NCBI GenBank assembly: GCA_933228895.1
Contig: OW121851.1
Coordinates: 116,519,271-116,583,270 of the forward strand
Origin: Platycnemis pennipes
Lineage: Eukaryota; Arthropoda; Insecta; Odonata; Platycnemididae
Length of the DNA stretch: 64,000 nt
Direction of reading: 5' to 3'
The number at the start of each line of letters is the position of its first letter. Positions within the stretch are counted from its first letter, which is position 1. Below, one piece after another: positions 13,130 through 23,199 of this stretch. Under the pieces are notes generated by a model. That model ran no database searches, was not told where the DNA came from, and worked only from the letters and a program-made list of their open reading frames with translations. Made by a program: the position numbers and the translations under genes.

Positions 13130-13720
13130 TCTTTCTCTGTCGTCTCCATCTTCCCTCGCCGCCTCAAACATTTTTATCGTTTTTTTCCTGCTCCCACTCT
13201 CTCACCCTTCTTCCTTCGATCGTCCACCCCCTCCCCTTCCCATTCTCCTCCTCCCCCACCCCTTCTCGGACTCACTCTCCCCTCTCCCCCCGCGAAGCCT
13301 CCCCACCCTCCCGGACAAACAACCTGCGGCTAATAAACGAACCTCTGCAGCGCAATTAATGGGCTTAATCTCTAATGCGTCCGCTCCGAGGGTGGGTTAG
13401 AACGGAGTGAAAAATGAAAGGCCGTGTCTCACGGGCGAGATAAAATGCTCGCTTCTCATGAGCAGTGTGCTATCAGCTTGTTCCTGTTTAAAAGTGTGCT
13501 CGCCACCTTCATGGGTGTCTACCAGCCAATCCTTCCACCCTCTCGCCGCCCTCCTCCTCGTCCTTTTTCTTCCCCCCATCGCCCTGTCATGCACCTTGCA
13601 CCGCCATCCCCCGTCTGAACCGCCCCCTTACTCCCGCTCCCACCCCTTCCCGCTCTCCTTGTCCCTCCCCTCCTCCCCCCTCCCCCATTTGAATCCTTCT
13701 TTTCGCCCGGACTCGCCTAT
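13130..13720. other. C/T-rich polypyrimidine island
   Basis: The + strand has long C/T runs at 13190-13320 and 13520-13690, separated by a CpG-containing segment. A 162-codon open frame through it is Pro/Ser-rich from composition alone. Confidence 0.55.
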
Positions 13721-13724
13721 GATC

Positions 13725-14140
13725 GGCTCCTCGGGTGTCTGGGATCCTCGCTCTCATAGATTCCTTCCACGTGGCTCATTAAGGCTCGTTCTCGCTTCTT
13801 CAGTGTGCTTGATTTATTTCGGGGAAGAAGTCGGCGGTGACAGTACCGAGAAATCGGGGTGTTTTGGGACTGTAAAATTCAGAACAATCTGAGAACGTGT
13901 GGAAATTCGACTAAATTTAGGACTCTTACCGGTGTTACCATAACACTCTAGTTTACTTCGGGATGCCGACCTGATCAGCCCTTGTCCCCCTATTTGTTAG
14001 TTGATAATGTCGCACTCATTACTAAAACAGTTCATAACTGCAGCTATTTTTGATTGGATCGAGCGAACAAGTGGTTTGCGATCGTAATAAGAGTACCTCT
14101 CGAAGATGGAAGTCTCTAGCAGAATTTCCAATGGGAAAAT
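13725..14140. other. No gene seen
   Basis: Unique sequence between the polypyrimidine island and the SINE head. Nothing recognised. Confidence 0.45.
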
Positions 14141-14144
14141 AATC

Positions 14145-14215
14145 ATCCACCATGACCGGTGTTCGAACCTGGATCTCCCTGATTTCCAACCGGTTTCTTT
14201 CACCAGTTAAGCTGC
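14145..14215 (-). repeat. tRNA-derived SINE head
   Basis: On the - strand an A-box-like TTAGCAGCTTAACTGG is followed about 35 nt later by a B-box-like GGTTCGAACACCGG. Spacing is as in tRNA-derived SINEs, but the acceptor stem does not close, so a functional tRNA is unlikely. It lies just upstream of the LINE. Confidence 0.6.
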
Positions 14216-14598
14216 TAAGACAGAATCTGAGTGGAATATGAAATATATGGCGGTGAAAATGTATTTAATATCAATAAGTTATAATTTCCAAATTCATTCA
14301 CTTAAAGTGGCAACACTGCATTGATGTGTAGACGATCGTTCTGAAGTGGTATTATTTATATGTTTTTTCCGAGTATTTTTTGTGTTACGTTCCATAATTT
14401 TGGGCTGTCACCACGCAAGTAACTCTAAACTAACTTGGTGAACGTTGGTGAATGTGGATATCGTCAGTGAGATACATTTTTTTCACTTTTTTACGTTGTA
14501 TTTACATATTGAAAAAAGTGACTGTCGTTATCCTTCTCTAGAGCTAGAATCGTGTACTTTAGTGCATTATTAATGTTTATTTGCTTATATAAGTGATA

Positions 14599-15504
14599 AT
14601 GAAGTGCTCTAGATGTGAGGAAGTACTCCCAGGAGATGGAGACTTTGTCAGATGTCGATGTTGTGATGGTAACATTCACTATGAATGTTCCGGCATCAAG
14701 GAGTCCACATACCGATCAATGTCCAGAAAAGCTAAAGATTCCTGGAAATGTGCAACCTGCAGAACAATTACCACGGCTACTTCTGCAAAAACTGCAGAAA
14801 TAAAAACAAATGGAGCGGCCTCTTCCCCTGGAGTTGAATCTTCTGCTTCTGATGACGGTAAACCTAGACTCACAAACCTATCGCAAGATATAAGTGATAT
14901 AAAAAATAGTTTATCTTTTTTATGCGATAAATACGATGGACTTTGTGAACAGATTAGTGTCATTAAAGAACTTAGAGAAATCATAACCGAGCTAAAATCA
15001 GAAATTCAAGAAAGGAATAAAACAATTGTAAATCTCCAACACAAAATTAGAGAAATGGAACAAAAACAAATAAGTAAATCAATAGAAATTGTTGGAGTTA
15101 ATATAACAAAAAATGAGAGTTGTTACGATGTGATCAATGATTTGGCTACAACCATGGGTATAGATAACTTTAATATTAAGGACGTTGATGAGACTTATCT
15201 TGTTCCTAAAAAGAAAGAAGAGGGCAAAAGTAAGATGATTGTTAAGTTTACTTCACGAATTATGTGGGAAGAGTGGATTGTAAAAAGACAAATTTTAAAA
15301 AATGTGAACAAATATAAAGGTATATATGTAAATGAATCTCTTTCGAGCTACTTCAATGAATTATTATGGAAAGCAAAAATGAAATGTAAGGAGAAACAAT
15401 ACAAATATGTTTGGGTAAAATTTGGTAAAATTTTAGTAAAAAAAGATCCCAATGCTTTAACAATAAGAATTAGTGATGATAAAGATCTTAATAGAATTAA
15501 TTGA
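14599..15504 (+). CDS. LINE ORF1 protein: PHD-type zinc finger, coiled coil, FP25-like C-terminal domain
   Basis: 301 aa. The frame is open from a GTG at 14593, but the first ATG is 14599, which starts four residues before the second zinc-ligand cysteine and is the likely start. Residues 3-54 form a C4HC3 PHD-like finger: C3, C6, C19, C22, H27, C30, C51, C54. Residues about 90-160 are heptad-rich and predicted coiled coil, likely for multimerisation. Residues about 162-301 match the C-terminal domain shared by insect LINE ORF1 proteins and the baculovirus FP25 family (IEIVGV, KMIVKFTSR, YVNESLS, YKYVWVKFGKILVKKD). By family role it should bind element RNA and form the RNP with ORF2. ORF2 starts 46 nt downstream in another frame, so ORF2 translation probably needs reinitiation or leaky scanning. 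Confidence 0.92.
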   Translation: MKCSRCEEVLPGDGDFVRCRCCDGNIHYECSGIKESTYRSMSRKAKDSWKCATCRTITTATSAKTAEIKTNGAASSPGVESSASDDGKPRLTNLSQDISDIKNSLSFLCDKYDGLCEQISVIKELREIITELKSEIQERNKTIVNLQHKIREMEQKQISKSIEIVGVNITKNESCYDVINDLATTMGIDNFNIKDVDETYLVPKKKEEGKSKMIVKFTSRIMWEEWIVKRQILKNVNKYKGIYVNESLSSYFNELLWKAKMKCKEKQYKYVWVKFGKILVKKDPNALTIRISDDKDLNRIN

Positions 15505-15550
15505 TCATCTGATTTGAGTGTTGCAAACTTAGTGTATATATAGATACATA

Positions 15551-18484
15551 ATGGATGTTATAGATATTATAAGTAAAAGCAAGGAGGTAAGGTGTTATTG
15601 TTATCACAATTTTGACTATATTGTTAAAGCTAATTATAATCTCAATATTTTCCATTTAAATATTAGATCAATGAAAAGAAACTGGGATGAAATAAGCATT
15701 ATTTTACATAATTTATCACAAAAACTAACTTTTGATGTACTGGTATTTACTGAAGTTAATTTGAATGAATCTGAGCTTGTGTTATATAATATAGATAATT
15801 ACAAAATATTTTCTAAATTAAGAAAGGGAAGAAGAGGAGGAGGAATTGTAATGTATGTAAAGAACTCTATACATTTTCAGGAGCAAAATATTTCTACTAA
15901 ATCTTGTGAATCAATATTAGGCACCATGACCTTAGGTGGTATAGAAATGACTATACTTTGTGTTTACCGACCACCTCATTGCAAAGTTACTGATTTTATT
16001 AAGGAATTGAAGAAAATTATAGATGTATTCTGTATGGAAGAGTGTGTACTAATTGGAGACATGAATATTGATATGAAGGACAGCAGTAGTATAAATACAA
16101 TTAGATATAAAGATCTTCTTGTAGCAAATGGTTTTGTTAATCTAATTACTGACTATACTCGTGAAGAAGTAATTAGTAATAGAATATCTAGGACATGCAT
16201 TGATCACATCAATTATAAAGGGAAATTGTTTCAAACGGATGGCATAATCTTAAAAACTAAAATATCTGACCATTATGTTACTGCTGCTGGTTTTTCATGG
16301 TCTAGTCACAATATGTTAGGGAACAGAGGGGGAAATAATTGTAACATTAGATATATTTCCCAAAATAAAATGAATTATCTCATGAATAACAATAACTGGT
16401 GTAATGTGTTGGAATGTAACGAGCCTGATGTGTTGTATGACAAATTGTGTGTGACTATGAAAAATATCTATGAGAAAGCCACGTTAACTAAATATGTTCA
16501 CAGGAAACCAAAAAAGAAAAAAGAATGGATGTCAGATGAATTATTGCAAAAAATTAAACTAAGGGATCTGATGTTTAGAAAATGGAAGAAAGATCCCACA
16601 AATGTTCATCATAAAAGTAACTACCAAAATCAAAGAAACAAAGTAGTAACAGCAATAAGATTTAACAAAAGGAATTTTTATATGAACAGGTTATCCACAT
16701 TGGCAAATGACCCAAGAAAAATATGGTTAGAGATAAATAAATTAACTGGTAGAAGAAGTAATGTAGATAGCAATAAGAATTTGCAAGGATTTAAAGGAAT
16801 AACTGATAATGAATTAGGAAAAATATTTTTGAAGCAGTTTAGTGATGAAATAGAAAAAATTAAGGTAAACTGTAACCACAAAATTCTTTGCATCCCAGAT
16901 AGTATCATCCAAAGTAGTATTTTTGTACCAGAGATATCGGCACTAGAAGTGAGCAAAATATTAACTACCATAAAAAACAAAGGTCCTGGCATAGATGGTA
17001 TTAGAATGATTGATATAAAAAATTATGAAATATACCTTAATATCTTGGCTAAATTCATAAATTTGAGTATAGAGAGGGGAAAAGTACCTGAGAAAATGAA
17101 AACAGCTATCGTTAGTCCGATATACAAAGGTGGTGCTCATGGGGATGCCAATAATTATAGACCTATATCCATACTGCCTTCTCTGCATAAGGTTATTGAA
17201 AGATATATAGCAAACTTGTTGCTTAAATTCATGGATAAGAATAATATTATTGCAAAGCACCAGTATGGATTTCAAGAATCTAAAGGTACTAAATTTGCAC
17301 TGGAGAAACTTTCAGAAACTGTAAGAAATGCATTAGAAAAGAGAATGAGTGTAATCTTATTATTTATTGATCTCAAGAAAGCGTTTGATACAGTTGATCA
17401 CGAAATACTCTTGCATAAACTAAATAATATGGGTATAAGAGGAACAATATTTGATTGGTTCGTTAGTTACTTGAAGGACAGGAAAATTAGGATAAAAATA
17501 AGGGATGACTATATAAGTGAACCTGTTTCCACAAATACAGGTGTTCCTCAAGGCTCTATCCTGGGCCCATTGCTATTTCTAATTTACATAAATGATGTAT
17601 TTAAGATTATTAACCATTGTACTTTACTGCTATATGCAGATGATGCTTTATTAATTTCTACTCATACTAATTTTGGAGATGCAAAATTGATGCTGGAAAA
17701 TGATTTTAAAAATTTCTTATGCTGGACTCATGATAACAACTTAATTGTAAATGAAAATAAATCCAAAGTTATGCATGTTGTAACAAAGAGCTCACAGAGA
17801 AAAATATTAAAAATTGCCAAACATTCACATGAATGTTTACATGTAAGCTCAATAAATTGTAAATGCCCAATATTAGAACAAGTAACAAAGTACAAATATT
17901 TGGGTATAATTATTGATGATGCATTCAAATTTAAGAACCATGTCATTGCATTAAATACAAGATTAAGAAGAATATTATATCAAATGTATTACATAAATGA
18001 ATTAATTCCATTTTTTGCTCTGAAATTAATATATTATGGTTTAGTTGAGAACTTAATAAGATATGGTATCACTGTATGGGGAAATGTAAATAGTATGTAC
18101 CATAAATTATTAATTAAGAAACAAAATAAATTCATCAAAGTCTTGTATGGTAAAAGAGATAAAACAAACACAAAAATTGAAGACATGTACAAATATTTAG
18201 GTATTCTGAGGTTAGACAAATTATATAGATATATCATAATCCAGGACAACTATTTCTGTAACACTTATAAAAAAATACGTTCCTGTAAAAAGATTGAAAC
18301 TTTTCGTTCTGTGAGAAATTTAATTGTACCTCTGCAATACACAAGATATGGGAATAATACATTTAAAGTGGTTGTACCAAAAGAATTTAATAAAATACCA
18401 TATAGTATAAGTAAATTAACTACAAGAAATGAAGTTAAAGTTAAAATTAAAACATGGTTGTTAGAAAATCAAAATGATGGGTAA
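15551..18484 (+). CDS. LINE ORF2 protein: EEP endonuclease and reverse transcriptase
   Basis: 977 aa, ATG start. The N-terminal exonuclease-endonuclease-phosphatase domain spans about residues 30-245, with N37 (LNIRS), E68 (FTEVNL), Y139 (VYRPPH), D170/N172 (IGDMNID), D218 (TCIDHI) and S239-D240-H241. The RT domain spans about 510-790: YRPISILPS (536-544), YGFQ (572-575), FIDLKKAFDTVDH with D607, GVPQGSILGPLLFLIYIND (664-682), YADD at 695-698 (catalytic D697/D698) and KYLGIIID. The C-terminal segment has the LINE-typical LIRYGITVWGN and a basic tail; there is no RNase H domain. Expected role: nick target DNA and prime reverse transcription of element RNA. All catalytic residues are intact. 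The last 16 codons and the stop are duplicated downstream. Confidence 0.96.
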   Translation: MDVIDIISKSKEVRCYCYHNFDYIVKANYNLNIFHLNIRSMKRNWDEISIILHNLSQKLTFDVLVFTEVNLNESELVLYNIDNYKIFSKLRKGRRGGGIVMYVKNSIHFQEQNISTKSCESILGTMTLGGIEMTILCVYRPPHCKVTDFIKELKKIIDVFCMEECVLIGDMNIDMKDSSSINTIRYKDLLVANGFVNLITDYTREEVISNRISRTCIDHINYKGKLFQTDGIILKTKISDHYVTAAGFSWSSHNMLGNRGGNNCNIRYISQNKMNYLMNNNNWCNVLECNEPDVLYDKLCVTMKNIYEKATLTKYVHRKPKKKKEWMSDELLQKIKLRDLMFRKWKKDPTNVHHKSNYQNQRNKVVTAIRFNKRNFYMNRLSTLANDPRKIWLEINKLTGRRSNVDSNKNLQGFKGITDNELGKIFLKQFSDEIEKIKVNCNHKILCIPDSIIQSSIFVPEISALEVSKILTTIKNKGPGIDGIRMIDIKNYEIYLNILAKFINLSIERGKVPEKMKTAIVSPIYKGGAHGDANNYRPISILPSLHKVIERYIANLLLKFMDKNNIIAKHQYGFQESKGTKFALEKLSETVRNALEKRMSVILLFIDLKKAFDTVDHEILLHKLNNMGIRGTIFDWFVSYLKDRKIRIKIRDDYISEPVSTNTGVPQGSILGPLLFLIYINDVFKIINHCTLLLYADDALLISTHTNFGDAKLMLENDFKNFLCWTHDNNLIVNENKSKVMHVVTKSSQRKILKIAKHSHECLHVSSINCKCPILEQVTKYKYLGIIIDDAFKFKNHVIALNTRLRRILYQMYYINELIPFFALKLIYYGLVENLIRYGITVWGNVNSMYHKLLIKKQNKFIKVLYGKRDKTNTKIEDMYKYLGILRLDKLYRYIIIQDNYFCNTYKKIRSCKKIETFRSVRNLIVPLQYTRYGNNTFKVVVPKEFNKIPYSISKLTTRNEVKVKIKTWLLENQNDG

Positions 18485-18817
18485 AAAAGCATGTAATTTG
18501 TAATATATTGTTTACTAAATATTGTTTACAGAAGCATCTATATATATGCAAATATACTTGATACTTGAATATTTAAATAGTTATCTATGTGTGTATATGA
18601 GTATAAAATTGAATATGAGTATGCATGTTAAGGTTAAAATTAAAACATGGTTGTTAGAAGATCAAAATGATGGGTAAAAAAGCATGTAATTGTACAGTAT
18701 ATTGTTTACTAAATATTGTTTATAAAAGCATGTATATATAAGCAAATATACTGGATACTAGAATATTTATATAGATGTGTGTGTATATGTGTATAAAATT
18801 GAATAGGAGTATGCATG
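18434..18817 (+). repeat. Tandem duplication of ORF2 end and 3' UTR (2 units, about 193 bp)
   Basis: Unit 1 is 18434-18626; unit 2 is 18627 to about 18817. Both start GTTAA(A/G)GTTAAAATT, carry the last codons of ORF2 (unit 2 still reads VKVKIKTWLLEDQNDG then a stop) and end ATGCATGT. By eye the units are about 90% identical, with small indels. Unit 1 supplies the real ORF2 end; unit 2 is 3' UTR. As both ORFs are undamaged, the divergence suggests the duplication already existed in the parent element. Confidence 0.9.
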
Positions 18818-18896
18818 TGTATATATATGTAAATAGGGAAAAATGTATATATCAGGAAAATATGTGGTAGCCATATAATTTAATGATGTTGTGGAA

Positions 18897-18926
18897 CCCG
18901 CTGACAAGTCCTTTGGACTTAGCGGG
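18897..18926 (+). other. 3'-terminal stem-loop of the LINE RNA
   Basis: CCCGCT (18897-18902) pairs with AGCGGG (18921-18926), and AAGTCC (18906-18911) pairs with GGACTT (18915-18920). The loop is TTT and a 3-nt GAC bulge sits on the 5' side. Twelve perfect pairs, about 95 nt upstream of the A-tail, in otherwise very AT-rich sequence. In stringent LINEs a 3' stem-loop is the RT recognition site; that role is inferred here. Confidence 0.75.
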
Positions 18927-18977
18927 GCCAAAAATGTTATATTAATAGCATTAATATGCATAAAATGTAAATGTATT

Positions 18978-19021
18978 AATAAATGCATAATAATAATAAA
19001 AAAAAAAAAAAAAAAAAAAAA
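18978..19021 (+). terminator. Polyadenylation signal and A-tail of the LINE
   Basis: AATAAA at 18978-18983, a TAATAATAA stretch, and an uninterrupted A run from 18998 to 19021. This marks the 3' end of the inserted copy. Confidence 0.85.
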
Positions 19022-20040
19022 TTCACCGTCGTGAATAAATAATTAATGATTCAAGATTTTTTTTTTTTTAACATCTTGATCGTCGTTCTTGTGGATTCGA
19101 TCCACGCTCTGGGGTCAAATATTTTTCAGTAAATGTGTGCATGAGGTGAGACCGAAAATAGTGGCTTGTCTGGCTTGGATCTTTTTCAGTCTGGATGCAT
19201 TTGCGAGGCTGTTTTTACCGGCAGAGTTATTACGGTGAGAAAAACTCCCTAGTGCTAACCTTAAGACCTCATAGCCTAGCCACCGCACGTCATGAATACT
19301 GCGAAAACTCTTGTGGTTAGATCCTTGGGAAATGCAAACAGAAGTACTTCTGCTACCTGAGCCATATGTACAGCCATATGCATCGTCTGTTACGCTTCTT
19401 CCACAAGAGTGGTTTCTCTTTCCAGCTGCTGAACTGCGATCTTATCGTTAACTTATCTGCTTGACAACCAAAATATCGCTGGTGCAAATCACGCTCATGT
19501 ATAGATTTCGTATTCGTTGTAGTTTCAGTTTTATCAATTGGCTGGAAAGTTAGCTAGGCACAACGTAACCTCCAAACCGCGTACTCAAATGCCTAAGTCA
19601 ATTATTATGCTCATGCATGGCGTACCTGGTTACGAGCCTCACGGTTCTATTATAATTCTATTTAGGGTTGAGTTATGGGTAGTTCACAAGGTTTCAATAT
19701 ATTTTTATCTATTATTTCCTTAATATACTCACTTTCTTAATATATTCTTAATTATACTTAATATACCTAATTCCTTACCTTATTGTAACAAAACATATGT
19801 ATATAGGTTCGTATAATTTATGATCCTTATACATGTATATTAAGTGACCTAAATTAGCTTTGATTGTATGCTGTATTATAAACAAAAGTCTGTTGATTCT
19901 GGTTAGTGAGATAAGGCTCTATAGGTTCCTTTTGTACTTAAGGACTATATTCCCCTCTCGATGTGCCCATGGTGTTCTCGGAAAATTCCATTTCCTCTTG
20001 GTTGAATTTTAGTTGGGCATGTTCAAATAAGTCTCTCACG
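19022..20040. other. No gene seen
   Basis: Unique sequence 3' of the LINE. A B-box-like GGATTCGATCC near 19094 may be a trace of a SINE head, but no A box accompanies it. Confidence 0.4.
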
Positions 20041-20041
20041 T

Positions 20042-20103
20042 CGTTAGAACCCTGGGACTCCGCAAACGCTCTAACTACTGGGCTTCTACACCACCATGGT
20101 TTC
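20042..20103 (-). repeat. Degenerate tRNA-derived SINE head
   Basis: On the - strand: GGTGGTGTAGAAGCCCAG, then TAGTTAGAGCG, then CCCAGGGTTCTAACG. This follows the A-box/B-box order of the nearby SINEs with substitutions in the B box. Only the head is recognisable. Confidence 0.45.
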
Positions 20104-20349
20104 TATATAATTACATCTTAAACATAATACTGCTACCACTACTATTTTTACTACAGTAGTTTAACTGTTCCTCTGTGTCATTGCAAATGGGGCACATTCG
20201 CTCTGACCTTTCAGCAATTATGACTAGTTCAATTTCAACAACTAAGCAACTAAGACACGGGAGTCGAACGACAGGGGCTGTTATGAATGGGTGGCCACCT
20301 ACGCCTCATGCATACACCATTGAGGAAACGTGGAAGGTAGACTCTTGTC

Positions 20350-20525
20350 AGTATTTTTTATGGCGCGGTGGTAGGATAGAAAAAAATCCGGCTTCGGCAT
20401 CAGCCTACTCTTAAAGGAAGGCGCCTTGAGGGTTTCAGTGCAAAGACCCGTTCAACGGTCAAAGTATTGCTCTCTCCTCGGCAGCCTTGTTGTGGAAAAT
20501 CTCTGACTGCCGGGATTCAAGTCAA
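20350..20525 (-). repeat. SINE family C copy
   Basis: On the - strand the order is TTGAATCCCGGCA (B-box-like), a diverged middle, AAGGCGCCTT, then CTGATGCCGAAGCCGGATTTTT. The + strand copy at 57215-57445 has TTGAATCCCGGTGG, GGCGCCTTT and CTTATGCCGACGCCGGGTTTTT in the same order. The conserved 3' block of about 50 bp is the strongest support. The tRNA-like A box is not clear in this copy. Confidence 0.6.
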
Positions 20526-20623
20526 CTCATGATGATCTTTTTGAAGCGAAGGTAAAGAGGAAATATTTTCATATATAACCATGTGTCCATGGTCCATAGG
20601 TCCATGTTTCCTGTCTATATATG

Positions 20624-20877
20624 TGTGTTCAGCCCGAATTTTGGTTTTTGATAGGTGAGAGTAGAGCTCACCCCGTACTAAGCCATTGGCTTGTGAACTT
20701 TACACATTCAGTGTAGGGGTCCAGTTCCTTTCCCTGGTCCTCCTGCGATTTCCTACGAAGTTCTGAAGCGCAGAAAATCGAATCGTAGGGATTTTAGGTG
20801 GGAGTGTCCAGAAAGGATCTTACCCGGGTTTTGAACCGGTAGCTCAGTGCTCTACCCACTTGTCCACCACGACTCCT
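20624..20877 (-). repeat. SINE family A copy
   Basis: The - strand has a tRNA-like head (GGACAAGTGGGTAGAGCACT, then GGTTCAAAACCCGGG), a body with GGAAAGGAACTGGACCCC, and a 3' part AGTACGGGGTGAGCTCT, TCAAAAACCAA, TTCGGGCTGAACACA. Each block matches the + strand copy at 24043-24301 in order and spacing. About 250 bp, non-coding. Confidence 0.8.
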
Positions 20878-20879
20878 AC

Positions 20880-21295
20880 CATAACGTGACCATGTATTTC
20901 CACAGTATTACTTGTGTTGCCTTGAAAGCATTGAGTGCGGAAAGTATTTTATTTGAACATTCAAAGCCTCGTGGAGATAATGTCCTTTACTTCTCTATGG
21001 ATCCCAGTAAATTCCGATGCGAATCACTTTTGAAAAACTTCCCCAGATGTGAATGCGATCGTACAACGGGAACCTGATTCGAAACGCCTGATTCTGGAAA
21101 AAAATTCAGGAGATTCGCTTTGGGAATACATGCGCAGAGACTTAGAGAGTCATATCTATCTCTGTTTCCTCCTCTTAGCTTTTACCTAGAGCCAATAGTT
21201 TCCTTCCACGCCCGTCCATGGTGGAGTTAACAATGAAGTCGCACGCTAGGATCAGTCTCCGTCGAAGACATTCCCGATCGGAAATAAATGAATGC
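20880..21295. other. No gene seen
   Basis: Unique sequence between SINE A and the next pyrimidine island. Nothing recognised. Confidence 0.4.
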
Positions 21296-21299
21296 CTCA

Positions 21300-21580
21300 C
21301 GCACAATTTATTGTCTTGTCCTTCCTCCCTCCCATGGCCGCCGTCTGCTCTCCCACCTGCCTCCCCCCACTCCTCTCCCCCTCCCCCTCTTCTCCTTCTT
21401 CCCTCCCCTCCCCCCAAGGCCTTCAATGCATCAATCCCCTGCCGCTGCTTAAAAAAAAAGGACTTCATTCCCTTCTCGCCCCCATCCCCGCGTCCTTTTC
21501 ATCACTCTCCTCCCCCTCCCACTCTTTCATTCCATTCCCTTCTCTCCGCCCTCCCCAGTAATTATTTTCCTCTCACTTTC
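21300..21580. other. C/T-rich polypyrimidine island
   Basis: Dense CCTCC/CCCTC repeats on the + strand, with a short A run near 21453. Open frames through it are compositional. Confidence 0.55.
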
Positions 21581-21599
21581 CTCCTCCGCCTCGGATCTA

Positions 21600-22660
21600 T
21601 ATGTTATTCGGCTCGATTTGTTTGATGCGGCGGGATCCAAGCACCCACGCATTCCTGCTCGACGACGAAGCTCGAAATGACTTTAAAAGCACTCGCAGCA
21701 CTCGTCTCCCTTGCGTCTTCGCAAATTGGAGATCGAATTGATGCGGTGGTTCTGATGTCTCTCAAGCCGATGGTCGTTGAGGTTTATTTTAATGCTTTTT
21801 CCGGCCCCCTTTGTCTCAAAATTCTGAATAGTGAACGGCAGTCTGGCCGGACACGTGCTCATATTTCACTGAAATTTAATGGCTTCTAGTCTACTAAATT
21901 CCTTGTGCATATCTCCGTTGAAGCTCTGTGTTCTTATCTTAGTTTCCATCTTTTGTCATCGTCACCGCCGAAATAATGTGCTCTATAAATTATTGCTGCT
22001 TCCCAGTTCCACTTTTAAATTTCTTATGATTCCCACTTTTTCTTTTCTCTACGGTATTCATCAACATCGTCGTTTTTATTCTACTAATAGTGGTATTTGA
22101 TTGTACCATAATATTTGTACCATCGTTTACCCTGTATTACTCCGTAGTTATTCCGAACGTATAGCACTTCTGTTTCCCCACACCAGACATGTCTAACATG
22201 CGGCCCCTTGCTAGTACATCATATGCCAGCACAAAGGACACTGTAGGCATTAGCAAAATCTGTTCATTGAAGTAAGTTATATAAATTATAATTTTTAATT
22301 TCTATAACCATTCGTATGCATGCATTATATGCTTCTAAGTTTAAGTAATAAAATGTTATCCAGCAATTTGTATTAAAGGACTTCGATTAGTTATGGTGTG
22401 CGACCCTCTTTACAACACAACTGTGACCCATATTGCCCTCGATGGATTCTCAGTTTGACATATCGGCCCTACACCATATTCATCCTAAACTCATCGTATT
22501 TTTATTTTATTTATATTTAATATCATAAAATTTTACTTCCCGTCATGGTGTTCATGATCTCCATTCGTATCCTCTCTCTCCCCCTCATACCAGTCGTTCT
22601 CCCCTCCATAGCAACTTTGGTAACATCAACTTAGAAAATTACCACAGAGCCATCTCAGTC
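21600..22660. other. No gene seen
   Basis: AT-rich unique sequence. Nothing recognised. Confidence 0.4.
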
Positions 22661-22664
22661 ACTG

Positions 22665-22737
22665 TCGGGAGTTGAATCCTGGCCCTCAGAATTTGATACC
22701 AATGTTTTATCTACCACACAAACCCATCCTTCATTGA
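22665..22737 (-). repeat. tRNA-derived SINE head
   Basis: On the - strand: GGGTTTGTGTGGTAGATAAAAC, an A-box-like start, followed by CCAGGATTCAACTCCCGAC, a B-box-like block. Spacing fits a tRNA-derived SINE. The body is not assignable to family A, B or C. Confidence 0.5.
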
Positions 22738-22739
22738 AA

Positions 22740-23195
22740 TCCTTGGATAATGCAAGTGGTGACGATCAGGCAAAATTCTTATACTGTTCTTCTTCTGGGC
22801 AGAAGCGATTGGTTTTAGAGAGTCACACTTTCGCTCTAATTTTGCGGCGCTCGTGCATTTCGCGATAAGGTTCGTTTCCTGCGGTGATTTAAGGCAGGCA
22901 GGTTACTATAGACCGTGAGATATAGAAAACTATATATTGCTGCCTTCTATCTTGATCGTAATGATGTAATTAGACGCATTAAAAATTAATTCTCCTTATA
23001 AATTTCCGTAATCGTCTCATCGGTCTATCTGATTTTTTTCTGTATGGCGTGCATGGTATTAATGACTGTTTAGGCGGCTTAATCGCTCTCTTAATGTCGA
23101 TGACCGTATGAAACGAGGGCCGGCGGGCCGCCTGAGGCACGTGGGTCTCCCGCTCGCCTAGATCCGAAACATAACTTTGTGCGATAGGCATCTAC
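22740..23195. other. No gene seen
   Basis: Unique sequence. A GC-rich spot near 23115-23160 precedes the island. Confidence 0.4.
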
Positions 23196-23199
23196 GGTC

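Larger units (their letters stand above)
14300..19021 (+). mobile_element. Apparently full-length CR1/Jockey-superclade LINE with two intact ORFs
   Basis: Order: about 0.3 kb of 5' UTR, ORF1 (14599-15504), a 46-nt gap, ORF2 (15551-18484), a 3' region with a tandem duplication, a stem-loop at 18897-18926, AATAAA at 18978-18983 and an A-tail ending at 19021. Both ORFs run without stop or frameshift and all endonuclease and RT catalytic motifs are present, so the insertion looks young and possibly competent. The 5' boundary is an estimate: no clean target duplication was found, only a short AATTCA shared by about 14290 and the 3' flank. The element is much more AT-rich than the C-rich islands around it. 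Clade (CR1, L2, Jockey or a relative) cannot be settled without a tree; absence of RNase H argues against I/R1-type relatives that carry one. Confidence 0.93.

Noticed and set aside
14593..14598. GTG upstream start for LINE ORF1
   Set aside because: Eukaryotic context favours the ATG at 14599, two codons downstream; the zinc finger is complete from there.
14290..19026. Target-site duplication AATTCA for the LINE
   Set aside because: Only six bases are shared, and one copy sits in simple AT-rich context. Not enough to fix the 5' boundary.
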